The notes: generated by a model not told the origin, from the letters alone. Shown: positions 1 through 8,067, counted from the stretch's first letter. The stretch is DNA of 64,000 nt from Deinococcus sp. LM3 (GCF_002017875.1 NZ_MUFV01000003.1:94001-158000), one strand, 5' to 3'. Numbers and translations: made by a program.

Positions 1-624
1 CGCGGGCCACGTCACCTGCCGGAACCGCGCGGCCCGCCCGGCCCCGAGGCTGCGGGCCACGTCGTGCAGCCGCCCGTCCAGGCGGGTCAGGGCCGCGAGG
101 ACCAGCAGCGCCACGAACGGCGTCTCCTTCCACACGAGTTCCAGCACGACGCCCACGCCGAGCGGGTCGAACAGCAGCGCCGGGAAGTCCTGCGGGCCGC
201 GCGTCAGGCCCAGCGCGGCCGTCACGCGTGACAGCAGGCCGCTCTGCGAGAGGGTCAGCAGGACCAGCGTGGCGGCCAGCACGTGCGGGACCGGCAGGGT
301 CAGGCCCGCCAGGAAGCGCAGCCGCGCCCGGCCCGCGCGCCTCAGCAGCAGGGCCAGCGCCGTGCCCAGCGCCGCCGACAGGCCAGTGCTCAGGGTCGCC
401 ACGCCCAGCGTCAGCAGCAGCGAGGCCCGCACCGCCGGGTCCGCCATGAGCGTCCGGTACGCCGCGAAATTCACCTCCTGCCCGCCCAGCACGGGGTCCA
501 CGCCCACGCTCTGAAGGACGGTCAGGATCAGGCCGCCCCCGAACAGCCCGGCCGTGACGAGCAGCGCCGGGGCGACCATCAACGCCCGGCGCCCCGTCCC
601 GCCGCTCCGGTCTACTTCAGCCAC
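1..624 (-). CDS. ABC transporter permease, YnjC-like (3' part cut by window edge)
   Basis: Reading the minus strand from a GTG at 624 gives an open frame that runs off the window start. It has hydrophobic segments typical of an importer permease (for example APALLVTAGLFGGGLILTVL and VGVATLSTGLSAALGTALAL) and a cytoplasmic loop, LVWKETPFVALLVLAALTRL, resembling the EAA region that docks the ATPase. It overlaps the end of the substrate-binding protein gene by 13 bases, so the two are translated together. YnjC is the permease partner of YnjB, which matches the upstream gene; the ATPase YnjD would lie beyond the edge. An internal ATG at 579 is an alternative start. The substrate is unknown. The family call rests mainly on the neighbour and the membrane pattern. 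Confidence 0.7.
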   Translation of the reverse strand, partial: MAEVDRSGGTGRRALMVAPALLVTAGLFGGGLILTVLQSVGVDPVLGGQEVNFAAYRTLMADPAVRASLLLTLGVATLSTGLSAALGTALALLLRRAGRARLRFLAGLTLPVPHVLAATLVLLTLSQSGLLSRVTAALGLTRGPQDFPALLFDPLGVGVVLELVWKETPFVALLVLAALTRLDGRLHDVARSLGAGRAARFRQVTWPA

Positions 625-1874
625 GCGCGGAAGCCGTCCTGCACGCGGCGGTCGTACGTGGCGTCCACGTCGCTGAAGGACCGGCGGGCCAGCAGCGCCG
701 GGTCCAGCGTGTATGGCCCGACCTTCAGGGCGGCCTTCACCTGCGCGCTGAACGCCGGACCCACCCGGCCCGGATCGATGCCCAGGCCGTCGCCCCAGGT
801 GTCGCCGGACAGCTTGGCGAGTTGCAGGTCCGGGCGCAGCAGCAGGTTCGCGAGGACCTGCGCGCCCGCCGCGTGCGCCGCGTTGAAGGGAATCGCCACG
901 AAATGCGTATCCGAGACGGTGCCCGCGTCGAACAGGTACACCCGCGCCGTCTTCGGCAGCAGGCCGCGCTGCACCTCGGCCGCGACGCCGCCGATGTTCT
1001 GCACGAACGCGAAATCCACCTCGCCGTTGGCGAACAGCGTGTACAGCTGCGGCAGGTCCGCCGGGAAGGTCCGCCCGCCGCGCCACAGGTTCGGGCGCAG
1101 GCCGTCCAGGTACGACCAGAGTTTCGGGGAGGCCCGCTGCCACGTCGCCTCGCGGAACGGCCCGGCGAACGCCTGCGGCCCGCCGCCGAGTTCGAACATC
1201 GCCTGCCGCAGGAAGCGGTTACCGTAGAAGTTCGGCGGGGCCGGGAACGTGAAGCGGCCCGGGTGGCGCTGCGCCCACGCGGCGAGCGCCGCGAACGAGC
1301 GCGGCAACTCCGAGGGGCTCACGCGGGCGCTGTCGTACACGTACTGCCACTGCGCGCTGCCCCACGGGGACTCGCTGCCGTTCACGGGAAACCCGAAGTC
1401 CGTGCGGATTGCCGGACTCTTCCAGTTCACGTACCGCGCGTTCGGGAGCGACTCGGCCCAGCCGGTCTTCAGGAGGCCCGCCTGCTGCGCCGTGCGGAAG
1501 TTCTCGCCGTTGATCCAGATCAGGTCCACGCTGCCGCCCCGGACCTTCCCGGCCCGTTTCTCGCCCAGCACCTTGTTCACGGCCTGCGCGGTGTCCGTGA
1601 CCGGCACGCGCCGCACCGTCACGCCCAGCTTCCTCGCGGCGGGCGCCACGACCGTGTCCACGTAGCGGTTGATGTTGTCCGACCCGCCCCACATGTAGAA
1701 GTTCACGGTCTGCCCGCGCGCGGCCCGCTCGGTGGCCGTCCACGCCGCCGACGGTTTCGCCGGGGCGGCTGCCTGGGCCGCCGCCTGTGGGGTCGCCGTG
1801 AACAGCAGCGCCGTGAGCAGCGGCGCCATGATCGTAGAGGAAGAGGTGGTCGGGCGAATTCGGGTCATGGTCAC
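612..1874 (-). CDS. ABC transporter substrate-binding protein, YnjB-like
   Basis: The protein has 420 residues, with an N-terminal signal region (hydrophobic stretch followed by an Ala/Gln-rich segment) and then a periplasmic binding-protein fold of the YnjB/thiamine-type group. Recognisable YnjB-like stretches are VNFYMWGGSDNINRYVD near the start and DLIWINGENFRTA. It would capture a small solute outside the membrane and hand it to the permease that follows; the ligand cannot be told from the sequence. The GTG at 1874 overlaps the stop of the upstream acyltransferase (GTGA), which suggests translational coupling. The ATG at 1868, with GGAG five bases before it, is an equally good start and shortens the product by two residues. 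Confidence 0.85.
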   Translation of the reverse strand: MTMTRIRPTTSSSTIMAPLLTALLFTATPQAAAQAAAPAKPSAAWTATERAARGQTVNFYMWGGSDNINRYVDTVVAPAARKLGVTVRRVPVTDTAQAVNKVLGEKRAGKVRGGSVDLIWINGENFRTAQQAGLLKTGWAESLPNARYVNWKSPAIRTDFGFPVNGSESPWGSAQWQYVYDSARVSPSELPRSFAALAAWAQRHPGRFTFPAPPNFYGNRFLRQAMFELGGGPQAFAGPFREATWQRASPKLWSYLDGLRPNLWRGGRTFPADLPQLYTLFANGEVDFAFVQNIGGVAAEVQRGLLPKTARVYLFDAGTVSDTHFVAIPFNAAHAAGAQVLANLLLRPDLQLAKLSGDTWGDGLGIDPGRVGPAFSAQVKAALKVGPYTLDPALLARRSFSDVDATYDRRVQDGFRAWLK

Positions 1875-2809
1875 TCCGGAAGGGGGGAAGAAGAGGGGGG
1901 CTGTGCGGCGCGCGCCGCGCGGTGATCGGCCATGTGCCGTGCGAGTTCAGGGTAGTCGGGATCGATGTCCAGCCGGTACCCGTCCCAGTAGCCGTCCCGC
2001 TCCGGGCGGTAATGGCGGGGCGGGGCGGCGTCCGGGCGGGTCGCGGCGGCTTTCAGGGCGCGCCTCACCCGCACGCGCAGCACGTCCGGGTCGGTGGACA
2101 GGATCTCCGGGACGCCCACCACCGGCAGGAGCTGCACCGTGACCCGCTGCCCGTACCGTAGCGCCGGCGTGAAGGGATGCTCCCAGATGCGGTGCGTGCC
2201 GCTCAGCGCGACCGGCAGGACCGGCACGGCCAGCCGCCGCGCCAGTTCGAAGGCGCCGCGTTGAAAGTCGCTCTCGATACCGGCCACGGTGCCCTGCGCG
2301 AACACCACGAGGCTCTCGCCGCCCGCCAGGATGTCCCGCGCGGCCCGCAGCAGGGTCCGGTACCCACCCAGCTGCGCTTCCGGGTGAATGGCGACGTGCC
2401 CCAGGCGTGTCACGGCCGGTCCGACGCCCGGCCAGCCGAAGATCTCGTCGCGCGCCACGAAGCGCAGCGGGAGCGGCAGCGCCCGCACCAGACACAGCGG
2501 ATCGGTGACGCTCTCGTGCAGCGCGACGATCAGGAACGGCCCGCCTGCCGGAACCGGCCCGCGCACCTCCGCCCGGACCCGCAGGTGCCGCAGGATCCGC
2601 GCGCTGAACGCCCGCTGGACGCCGTAACGGCGCGTGGGCGACAGGTCCGGCGGCAACCGCGCCAGCCGGTTCAGTTCCCACCACAGCAGCCCCTGGCCGC
2701 GCAGGGCGTAGCGCAGCGCGGCCAGCTGGCCCTGCGGCGCGGCGCGCAGCGTCACGGGGCCAGCTGGCGGGGAGGCGGCGGCGCGGGTTACGCCCGGTTC
2801 AGTCGGCAT
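1871..2809 (-). CDS. 1-acyl-sn-glycerol-3-phosphate acyltransferase family protein (PlsC-like)
   Basis: This 312-residue protein belongs to the PlsC/LPLAT group, which acylates lysophosphatidic acid or related acceptors at the membrane. The catalytic HX4D motif is visible as HESVTD (residues 98-103). The second glycerol-phosphate-binding block reads FAQGTVAG instead of the usual FPEGTRS, so the conserved Glu is Gln. The later VLPVALSGTH matches the P-V-A/G block. The altered block may mean another acceptor or weak activity. It is first in a run with the YnjBC-type transporter genes, overlapping the next gene by 4 bases, but no functional link to transport is obvious. The ATG at 2809 gives a normal length for the family. 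Confidence 0.8.
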   Translation of the reverse strand: MPTEPGVTRAAASPPAGPVTLRAAPQGQLAALRYALRGQGLLWWELNRLARLPPDLSPTRRYGVQRAFSARILRHLRVRAEVRGPVPAGGPFLIVALHESVTDPLCLVRALPLPLRFVARDEIFGWPGVGPAVTRLGHVAIHPEAQLGGYRTLLRAARDILAGGESLVVFAQGTVAGIESDFQRGAFELARRLAVPVLPVALSGTHRIWEHPFTPALRYGQRVTVQLLPVVGVPEILSTDPDVLRVRVRRALKAAATRPDAAPPRHYRPERDGYWDGYRLDIDPDYPELARHMADHRAARAAQPPSSSPLPE

Positions 2810-2830
2810 GGGTGCCGTCAGGATGCCGCA

Positions 2831-2882
2831 GCGGGCCGGGCGGGTGTGTTGCCGGCATGACAGAACCGCCCGCCCGGCCCGC
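2831..2882 (-). terminator. GC-rich hairpin after parB
   Basis: The arms 2831-2844 (GCGGGCCGGGCGGG) and 2869-2882 are perfect 14-base reverse complements around a 24-base loop. They lie between the end of parB and the start of the acyltransferase gene. No T-run follows, so it is terminator-like rather than a textbook intrinsic terminator. Confidence 0.5.
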
Positions 2883-2885
2883 CTC

Positions 2886-2905
2886 CCTGAATATCGATAT
2901 TCAGG
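2886..2905. promoter_or_regulatory. 20-bp perfect palindrome overlapping the parB stop; candidate centromere (parS-like) site
   Basis: CCTGAATATCGATATTCAGG is a perfect palindrome and is AT-rich in a GC-rich setting. It includes the parB stop codon at 2901-2903. ParB/Spo0J proteins bind short palindromes often found near their genes, so this is the best parS candidate visible. It could instead form part of a transcription end signal together with the neighbouring hairpin. Only one copy was noticed in the window. Confidence 0.45.
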
Positions 2906-3815
2906 ACAGCAGCTGACCGAGTTCGGCCATCAGGCGCTCGGCCCGCGCGCGCTGCTTCTCCGGCAGGGCCGCGAGCCGGGCCGGCGACAGCTGACGCCGC
3001 AGCTCCCGCAGGGTATCGCCGGAAGTGGCCGGGCCGGAAGCCGCTGGGCTGGAGCTCTGCCGCGCGCGGATCTGCGCCCGGACCTCCGCCTGGGTCCAGC
3101 CCTGCGCGATCGCCTCCGCCACGAGTTCCGCGTGCAGGGCGGCGGGCGCGCGGGCGATCAGCAGCGCCTTGGAATACGCCAGTTCGCCGCGCTCGACGGC
3201 CGCGCGCATCGGTTCTTTCAGGGACAGGACCGGCAGGCCGTTCACCACGAACGACACCCACTGCTCGCCCCCCAGCTGCGCGAACAGCTGCTCGGCGACC
3301 TGCACGTCCTCTGGGTGGGCCTGCGGGTTGGCGCGCATCTGCTTGAGGTGCGCGGGCACGTCCTGCACGTCCAAGCTCAGCGTGCGGGCCAGCAGCGTCA
3401 GCTTGCCCGTCACCTCCTCGAAGCGGTTGAGGTCGGCGCGTTGCAGGTTCTCCAGCGTGGCGATCACCTCGAACTCCTCGTCCGAGACGGCCTGCACGAT
3501 CACCGGGATCTCGCGCCGCCCGGCCAGCCGGGACGCACGGTAACGCCGCTCGCCGAACACGATCTCGAACCGCTCCCCGGAGGGCCGCACCATGATCGGC
3601 TGCAGCACGCCCCGCTCGGCGATGCTGACCGCCAGATCCTGAAGCTGCTGCGGATCGAAGTGCCGGCGCGGCTGGCGCGGGTTGGGCACGATCAGGTCCA
3701 GCGGTAGCGTCTGCGGGGCTGCCGGGGCGGCGCCGGCCCCGTCCTGCGCTGTGAACGACTGCGCGCGCTCCAGCAGGTTCGTGAGGCGCGGGCCCTTGCG
3801 CCCGAAGGCGTTCAC
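2901..3815 (-). CDS. parB: ParB/Spo0J-family chromosome or plasmid partitioning protein
   Basis: The 304-residue protein opens with a basic N-terminus (NAFGRKGPRLTNLLERAQ), followed by the ParB N-terminal domain: LPLDLIVPNPRQPRRHFD, the IAERGVLQPIMVRP block and the nucleotide-binding box GERRYRASRLAG, then ATLENLQRADLN. The middle region that normally carries the helix-turn-helix is divergent, with a long segment around VNGLPVLSLKEPMRAAV, as in ParB proteins of additional Deinococcus replicons. It would load on parS DNA and act with the ParA encoded just upstream. The GTG start at 3815 overlaps the parA stop (GTGA). The palindrome at 2886-2905 lies over its stop codon. Confidence 0.9.
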   Translation of the reverse strand: MNAFGRKGPRLTNLLERAQSFTAQDGAGAAPAAPQTLPLDLIVPNPRQPRRHFDPQQLQDLAVSIAERGVLQPIMVRPSGERFEIVFGERRYRASRLAGRREIPVIVQAVSDEEFEVIATLENLQRADLNRFEEVTGKLTLLARTLSLDVQDVPAHLKQMRANPQAHPEDVQVAEQLFAQLGGEQWVSFVVNGLPVLSLKEPMRAAVERGELAYSKALLIARAPAALHAELVAEAIAQGWTQAEVRAQIRARQSSSPAASGPATSGDTLRELRRQLSPARLAALPEKQRARAERLMAELGQLLS

Positions 3816-4585
3816 GCCGGACCGCCCATGGCGCCCAGGATCTCGTCCCAGATCTCCCGGAACTGCGCCAGCTCGGTGGGTGATCCGCCGAACACCTTCT
3901 CGTAGGCGCTGAGGGACCGGACGACCGTGTCCAGGCGCGGGTGGCTGTTCAGGGCGGCGTTCGCCTCGTGCGCCATGCCCTTGCGGGCGTCGAAGCGGTT
4001 CAGGACGATCGCGTAGTTGAAGCGCGGGAGCGCGGCCTCCAGGTCGGCCAGCAGTTCCAGCGTGGTCGCCAGCCGGTCGATGTCCATCCCGGTCGGCAGG
4101 ACCGGCACGAGCACCACGTCCGCGACCGTCGCCGCACTCTTGAGCACCTCGCGGTTGTTCGGGGGCGTGTCGATCACCACCGTCTGCCCCGCCTGCGCCA
4201 GCTGCCGCGCCTGCCGCATCAGGCTGTTGCGGTCGGCGGCCTGCACCCGGAACGGCAGCGTGACCCCCTCGGCCTGTGCGTGCTGCTGCCAGCGCAGCGC
4301 ACTGACCTCCTCGTCGGCGTCCAGCACGACCACCGACTCGCCGGTCTGCGCGATGGCCGCCGCGAGGTGCATGGTCAGCGTCGTCTTGCCCACCCCGCCC
4401 TTGAGCGAGGTCAGCGCGATGATGCGCGGCCGCGCCGACAGCTGCGCCGGGACGCCCGGCACGATGGTCGCCATCGGCTGCCCATGCCGGGTCACGGTGA
4501 CCGGCTGACCCGTCTCGCTGACCTCACGCAGCACCTCCGGCAGTTCCTCCCGCAGGGACCGCACACCCACCCGTTTCGACGTCAT
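3812..4585 (-). CDS. parA: ParA-family partition ATPase with N-terminal Phd/YefM-like domain
   Basis: Starting at the ATG at 4585 the protein has 257 residues. Residues 1-45 (SLREELPEVLREV, then GQPVTVTRHGQPMATIVP) match the Phd/YefM antitoxin DNA-binding fold. Residues 53-257 are a ParA/Soj ATPase: deviant Walker A KGGVGKTT at 62-69, Walker A' VVLDADEE and Walker B VVIDTPPN. ParA uses ATP-driven DNA binding to move ParB-parS complexes. The fused antitoxin-type domain probably makes the protein its own repressor, as suggested by the twin TGTACA palindrome 8-25 bases upstream of the start. An upstream in-frame ATG at 4612 would place the start on the far side of that palindrome and is less likely. 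It is co-translated with parB. Confidence 0.88.
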   Translation of the reverse strand: MTSKRVGVRSLREELPEVLREVSETGQPVTVTRHGQPMATIVPGVPAQLSARPRIIALTSLKGGVGKTTLTMHLAAAIAQTGESVVVLDADEEVSALRWQQHAQAEGVTLPFRVQAADRNSLMRQARQLAQAGQTVVIDTPPNNREVLKSAATVADVVLVPVLPTGMDIDRLATTLELLADLEAALPRFNYAIVLNRFDARKGMAHEANAALNSHPRLDTVVRSLSAYEKVFGGSPTELAQFREIWDEILGAMGGPA

Positions 4586-4592
4586 GCCTGAA

Positions 4593-4610
4593 GTGTACAC
4601 ATGTGTACAC
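4593..4610. promoter_or_regulatory. 18-bp palindrome with two TGTACA motifs, likely ParA operator
   Basis: GTGTACACATGTGTACAC is perfectly palindromic, with TGTACA at 4594-4599 and 4604-4609, exactly 10 bp apart. TGTACA is the core recognised by YefM in yefM-yoeB autoregulation. Here it lies between the parA start and the divergent CAT-like gene, so the Phd/YefM-like domain of ParA is the obvious candidate binder. Confidence 0.7.
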
Positions 4611-4659
4611 ACCTGCTCAACCGGGCCCGCACGCCCGCAGGCGCGCTACGCTACGCCCC

Positions 4660-5310
4660 GTGCGCATTCTGGAACTGGATACCTGGCCCCGCCGTCATCA
4701 CTTCAACCTGTTCAGGACCTACACCCAGCCGGACTTCAACGTGACCGCCCCGGTCGACGTGACGGCCTTCCACGCCCACGTCCGGGAGCGCGGCGCGCCT
4801 TTCATGGTCGCCACCACCTACGTCCTGGCGCGCGCCGCGAACGAGTTCCAGCCGTTCCGCTGGCGCATCCGTGGCGAGCAGGTGGTCGAGCACGACGTCG
4901 TGCATCCCTCCGTCACCGCCGCCGAGGAACACGACGACCTGTTCCGCTTCTGCGCCCTGCCGTACAGCCCGCACGCCCCCACCTTCCTGAGCGGCGCGGC
5001 CGACGCCCTGCGCGCCAGCCGCGAACAGCCGCACGTCAGCGTCACGCCCGGCCAGGACGAACTGCTGTACCTGTCCAGCCTGCCCTGGCTGGCCTTCACC
5101 GGCATCACCCACGCGCAGTCCCTGACGCCGCCGGACTCCATTCCGCGCCTCACGACCGGGCGCTTCACGCCGCAGAACGGGCGGCTGACCATGCCGCTGT
5201 CCGTGCAGGTGCACCACGCCCTGATGGACGGCCGCCACGTCGCCGAGTACTTCGGCCGGGTGCAGACCCTCCTCGACGACCCTGGCCTGCTCGGTCCCGA
5301 CCCGGCCTGA
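4660..5310 (+). CDS. Chloramphenicol acetyltransferase-like (CatA family) protein
   Basis: The product has 216 residues from the GTG at 4660, which gives the family's usual beginning (RILELDTWPRRHHFNLF). The catalytic motif HHALMDGRH near residues 185-193 is the classic CAT HHxxxDG box with active-site His. These trimeric enzymes transfer acetyl from acetyl-CoA to chloramphenicol or another hydroxyl acceptor. The true substrate here is unproven, because many chromosomal CatA-like proteins do not confer resistance. A TACGCT/TACGCC box lies just before the GTG, consistent with a leaderless promoter. The upstream ATG at 4603 would add 19 residues inside the parA operator and is unlikely. Its TGA stop is the target of a MITE insertion. 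Confidence 0.82.
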   Translation: MRILELDTWPRRHHFNLFRTYTQPDFNVTAPVDVTAFHAHVRERGAPFMVATTYVLARAANEFQPFRWRIRGEQVVEHDVVHPSVTAAEEHDDLFRFCALPYSPHAPTFLSGAADALRASREQPHVSVTPGQDELLYLSSLPWLAFTGITHAQSLTPPDSIPRLTTGRFTPQNGRLTMPLSVQVHHALMDGRHVAEYFGRVQTLLDDPGLLGPDPA

Positions 5311-5444
5311 TACGGACTCCGATTGAATGGGCTGCAAAGCCCGCTGGGTCCGAGCGATGCGAGTGGGAGCAACACGGGTTCCGGACGTGAAGCTGACAAG
5401 CCGGTGAAGTCCCGGATTGTCGGCGAAACAAACGGCAGTCCGTA
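5311..5444 (+). mobile_element. MITE-A copy 1 (short form, 134 bp)
   Basis: The element begins TACGGACTCCGATTGAAT and ends GGCAGTCCGTA, so its ends are inverted repeats. It is flanked by TGA on both sides (5308-5310, which is the CAT stop codon, and 5445-5447). The internal order is a GATTGAATGG-type hairpin, a GAGTGGGAG stretch and a GTTGGCAA/CCGGTGAAGTTCCGG-like segment. It has eleven relatives in this window. Confidence 0.85.
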
Positions 5445-5462
5445 TGACGCCGGGAGAACCGT

Positions 5463-6569
5463 TCAGCCGGGATCGCGTTCGCCCGGCGGGAGCGCGGGCA
5501 GGGTCCAGCTGAACGTGCTGCCTTCGCCCACGGTGGACTGCACGGTCAGGTCGCCGCCCAGGGCGCGGGCCAGTCCGCGCGCCACGGTCAGGCCCACGCC
5601 GCTGCCCTCGCCGCGCGTGCGGGCCGCGTCGGCCCGGAAGAACCGCTCGAACACGCGCTCCAGGTGATCCGGGGCGATCCCGGACCCCGTGTCCTGCACC
5701 GTGATCTGTACCCGGCCCGCGTGGGCGTGCGCGGTGACCTGCACTCGGCCGCCCTGCGGCGTGTGCCGCAGGGCGTTGCCCAGCAGGTTGCCGAGGATCT
5801 GCGCGGCGCGTTCCGGGTCCGTCCAGACTGGGATGGGGGAGGAGAGCGGCCCGACCCGCAGCGTCACGCCCCGCTCCTCGAAGGGCAGGGCGAAGCGCTG
5901 CTGCGCGTGCTCCAGCAGGGTCCGCGCGTCCGTTACCTGTGGCCGCAGGTCCACCTGCCCGGCCTCCACGCGGCTGACCAGACTCAGGTCGCGCGCCAGG
6001 CGTTCCAGGCTGCCCAGCTCCCGGTGGACGGCACCCATAGCATCCTGGCTGTCCATCAGGCCGTCCTGCGCGGCTTCCACGTAGCCGCGCACGGCGGATA
6101 CGGGCGCGCGCAGCTCGTGGGCGACGTTCCCGATCAGTTCCACGCGGCCCTGCTCGACCTGCGCCAGCGTGCCGGCCATGACGTTGAAACTGTGCGCCAG
6201 TTCCGCCAGTTCGTCCTGTCCGCCTTCCGGCAGTTGCCGCCCGTAATCGCCGCTGGCCAGCGCGGCGCTGCCCGCCTGCAAGGTCCTGACCGAGTCGGTC
6301 ACGCGGCGCGCGGCGATCCAGGCGGTGGCCGTCGCGACCAGCAGCGCCAGCGGCAGCGCGGTCAGCAGCGCCCGCGTCAGGGTCTCGCGCATGCCGTGGC
6401 TCAGGTCGTCACGCATGCCCGCGCCGGCCCCGCCCATCTGCCGGACCATCTCGTCCACGTGCCGCTGAATGAACGGGTGGGCCGCCAGTTCTGCCGTCAG
6501 GACCAGCACGGCCCCCATGGCGGTGATCACCGCGAGGTGACTGAGCAGCAGACGGGGAAACAGGCGCAT
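5463..6569 (-). CDS. Sensor histidine kinase (HAMP-HisKA-HATPase)
   Basis: The protein has 368 residues, with a first membrane segment at about residues 8-28, a short periplasmic loop (30-65) and a second segment at 66-87. A HAMP linker follows, then HisKA with the phospho-acceptor His151 in NVAHELRAPVSAV. The HATPase domain shows the N box (GNLLGNALRHTP), G1 (DTGSGIA), F box (FERFFRAD) and G2 (GSGVGLTVARGL). It would sense an envelope signal and phosphorylate a response regulator. The likely partner is the OmpR-type regulator at 7396, on the other side of the divergent DUF305 gene. That arrangement suggests a metal or envelope response, though the signal is unknown. Confidence 0.9.
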   Translation of the reverse strand: MRLFPRLLLSHLAVITAMGAVLVLTAELAAHPFIQRHVDEMVRQMGGAGAGMRDDLSHGMRETLTRALLTALPLALLVATATAWIAARRVTDSVRTLQAGSAALASGDYGRQLPEGGQDELAELAHSFNVMAGTLAQVEQGRVELIGNVAHELRAPVSAVRGYVEAAQDGLMDSQDAMGAVHRELGSLERLARDLSLVSRVEAGQVDLRPQVTDARTLLEHAQQRFALPFEERGVTLRVGPLSSPIPVWTDPERAAQILGNLLGNALRHTPQGGRVQVTAHAHAGRVQITVQDTGSGIAPDHLERVFERFFRADAARTRGEGSGVGLTVARGLARALGGDLTVQSTVGEGSTFSWTLPALPPGERDPG

Positions 6570-6688
6570 GCCGCCACGCTACTCCAGCGGCCCGGCCCTG
6601 TCGAACGGGAGAGGGGCGAACAGGGGAGGGCTTGGCAGGTGGCGCGCAGCTTTACACAAGCTGAACACGCGCTCTCTAGGGTAGGAGC

Positions 6689-7321
6689 ATGAACGTGACG
6701 CTCCGCACCTCCCTGATTCCGCTGACCCTCGTGGCCCTGTCGCTGTCCGGCCCCGCTTCCTCGCAGTCCATGCCGGGTCACGCGGGTCACACGATGCCCT
6801 CCCAGTCTGGCGCGGCCCAGTCCGGCGCGGCCCACGCGGGTCACGCCATGACCGGCCTGAGCGAACTGGGCGCCCTGCGGGGCCGCGCCTTCGACCGCGC
6901 GTACCTGAGCATGATGATCCCGCACCACCAGGCGGCCGTCGAGATGGCCCGCGCCGCGCTGCCTGTCAGCCGCGACGCGACCGTGAAAGCCTGGGCGAAC
7001 GCCGTGATCCGCGACCAGCAGCGTGAGATCAACCAGATGAACACGCTCCTGAAGGGACTGGGCGGCACGGACACCGACATGGCCGCCACCATGAAACGCA
7101 GCATGGGCGGCATGGGTGATCTGGTCCGCAAGGCCCGGAACCCGGACGTGGCGTTCGTGCAGGGCATGCTGCCGCACCACGCGTCCGCCATCGACATGGC
7201 CAACCTCGCCCTGCAACGCGGACAGGACACCCGCATCCTGAGTCTCTCGAAGGCCATCATCACCGCGCAGGCCGCCGAGATGCTCGACTACCGCACCTGG
7301 CTCAGCAAACGGGGCCTGTAA
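6689..7321 (+). CDS. DUF305 family secreted protein (metal-associated, His/Met-rich)
   Basis: This 210-residue protein has an N-terminal signal peptide (about residues 1-25) and a His/Met/Gln-rich linker (SMPGHAGHTMPS). Two DUF305 repeats follow, with the hallmark PHH motifs SMMIPHHQAAVEM and GMLPHHASAIDM. DUF305 proteins are ferritin-like four-helix folds often found with copper genes, so an extracytoplasmic metal-binding role is likely but not shown. It sits between a divergent histidine kinase and its probable response regulator, suggesting it is their target. The start ATG follows a GGAG ribosome site (TAGGAGCATG). TTTACA at 6651-6656 may be a -35 element. Confidence 0.85.
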   Translation: MNVTLRTSLIPLTLVALSLSGPASSQSMPGHAGHTMPSQSGAAQSGAAHAGHAMTGLSELGALRGRAFDRAYLSMMIPHHQAAVEMARAALPVSRDATVKAWANAVIRDQQREINQMNTLLKGLGGTDTDMAATMKRSMGGMGDLVRKARNPDVAFVQGMLPHHASAIDMANLALQRGQDTRILSLSKAIITAQAAEMLDYRTWLSKRGL

Positions 7322-7395
7322 GCCGGCGCCATGAACGCCCGCCCGCACGGTAGAGTCCAGGCGCGGCCCGCTCCACCCCGGCCCGGAGTGACTCC

Positions 7396-8067
7396 ATGCC
7401 CACGGTCCTGATCGTCGACGACGACCCTGCCATCCTGGAAATCCTGCGCACCTACCTGAGTGCTGAGGGCCACACGGTCCTGGAGGCGCGGACCGGACCG
7501 GACGCCCGCGACCTGCTGGCCCGCGCGGACGTGGCGGTCATCGACTGGATGCTGCCCGGCCTGTCCGGTGTGCAGCTCGCCCGCGACGCCCGCCGCGCCG
7601 GTCTGACCGTGCCGCTGCTGATGCTCACGGGGCGCGGCGAGGAGGAAGACAAACTGCGCGGCCTGGACGGCGGCGTGGACGATTACGTGGTCAAGCCCTT
7701 CAGCCCGCGTGAGGTCACGGCCCGCGTCCGTGCGCTGCTGCGCCGGGCCGGGGTGCAGACCGCCTTCCGGGTCGGAGAGCTGCACGTGGACCTCCGGGCC
7801 CGCGAGGTGCGGCTGGCCGGCGCGCGGGTGGAACTGTCGAAACTGGAGTTCGACCTGCTGACCACCATGGCGCAGCACGCAGGCATGGCCTGGTCCCGCG
7901 AGCGCCTGCTGGAGCGCGTGTGGGGCAGCGACTTTCCCGGCACCGAGCGGGTCGTGGACGTGCACATCACCAGTCTGCGCCGCAAGTTGCGCGACACGCT
8001 GGACACGCCCCGCTTCATCGAGACGGTGCGGGGCGTCGGCTACCGCTTCCGCGAGGACGGAAACTGA
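7396..8067 (+). CDS. OmpR/PhoB-family response regulator
   Basis: The product has 223 residues. The receiver domain carries the acidic pocket (VDDDP), phospho-acceptor Asp50 in VIDWMLPG and Lys100 in VVKPFSP. From about residue 125 a winged-helix DNA-binding domain follows, with the typical ending VDVHITSLRRKLRDTLD and IETVRGVGYRFRE. It probably works with the kinase encoded divergently at 5463-6569. The DUF305 gene lies immediately upstream on the same strand (75-base gap), so the two may share a transcript. The ATG at 7396 gives the canonical MPTVLIVDDD beginning. Confidence 0.92.
   Translation: MPTVLIVDDDPAILEILRTYLSAEGHTVLEARTGPDARDLLARADVAVIDWMLPGLSGVQLARDARRAGLTVPLLMLTGRGEEEDKLRGLDGGVDDYVVKPFSPREVTARVRALLRRAGVQTAFRVGELHVDLRAREVRLAGARVELSKLEFDLLTTMAQHAGMAWSRERLLERVWGSDFPGTERVVDVHITSLRRKLRDTLDTPRFIETVRGVGYRFREDGN

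Noticed and set aside
283..1925. Long plus-strand open frames opposite the YnjB-like gene
   Set aside because: They are Arg/Pro/Gly-rich antisense shadows created by high G+C; the minus strand carries recognisable family motifs.
5323..5667. Reading frames starting inside MITE-A copies (also at 8129, 17033, 43976)
   Set aside because: They share a conserved beginning only because the repeat is conserved, and they run into unrelated neighbours. No ribosome site or domain supports translation.
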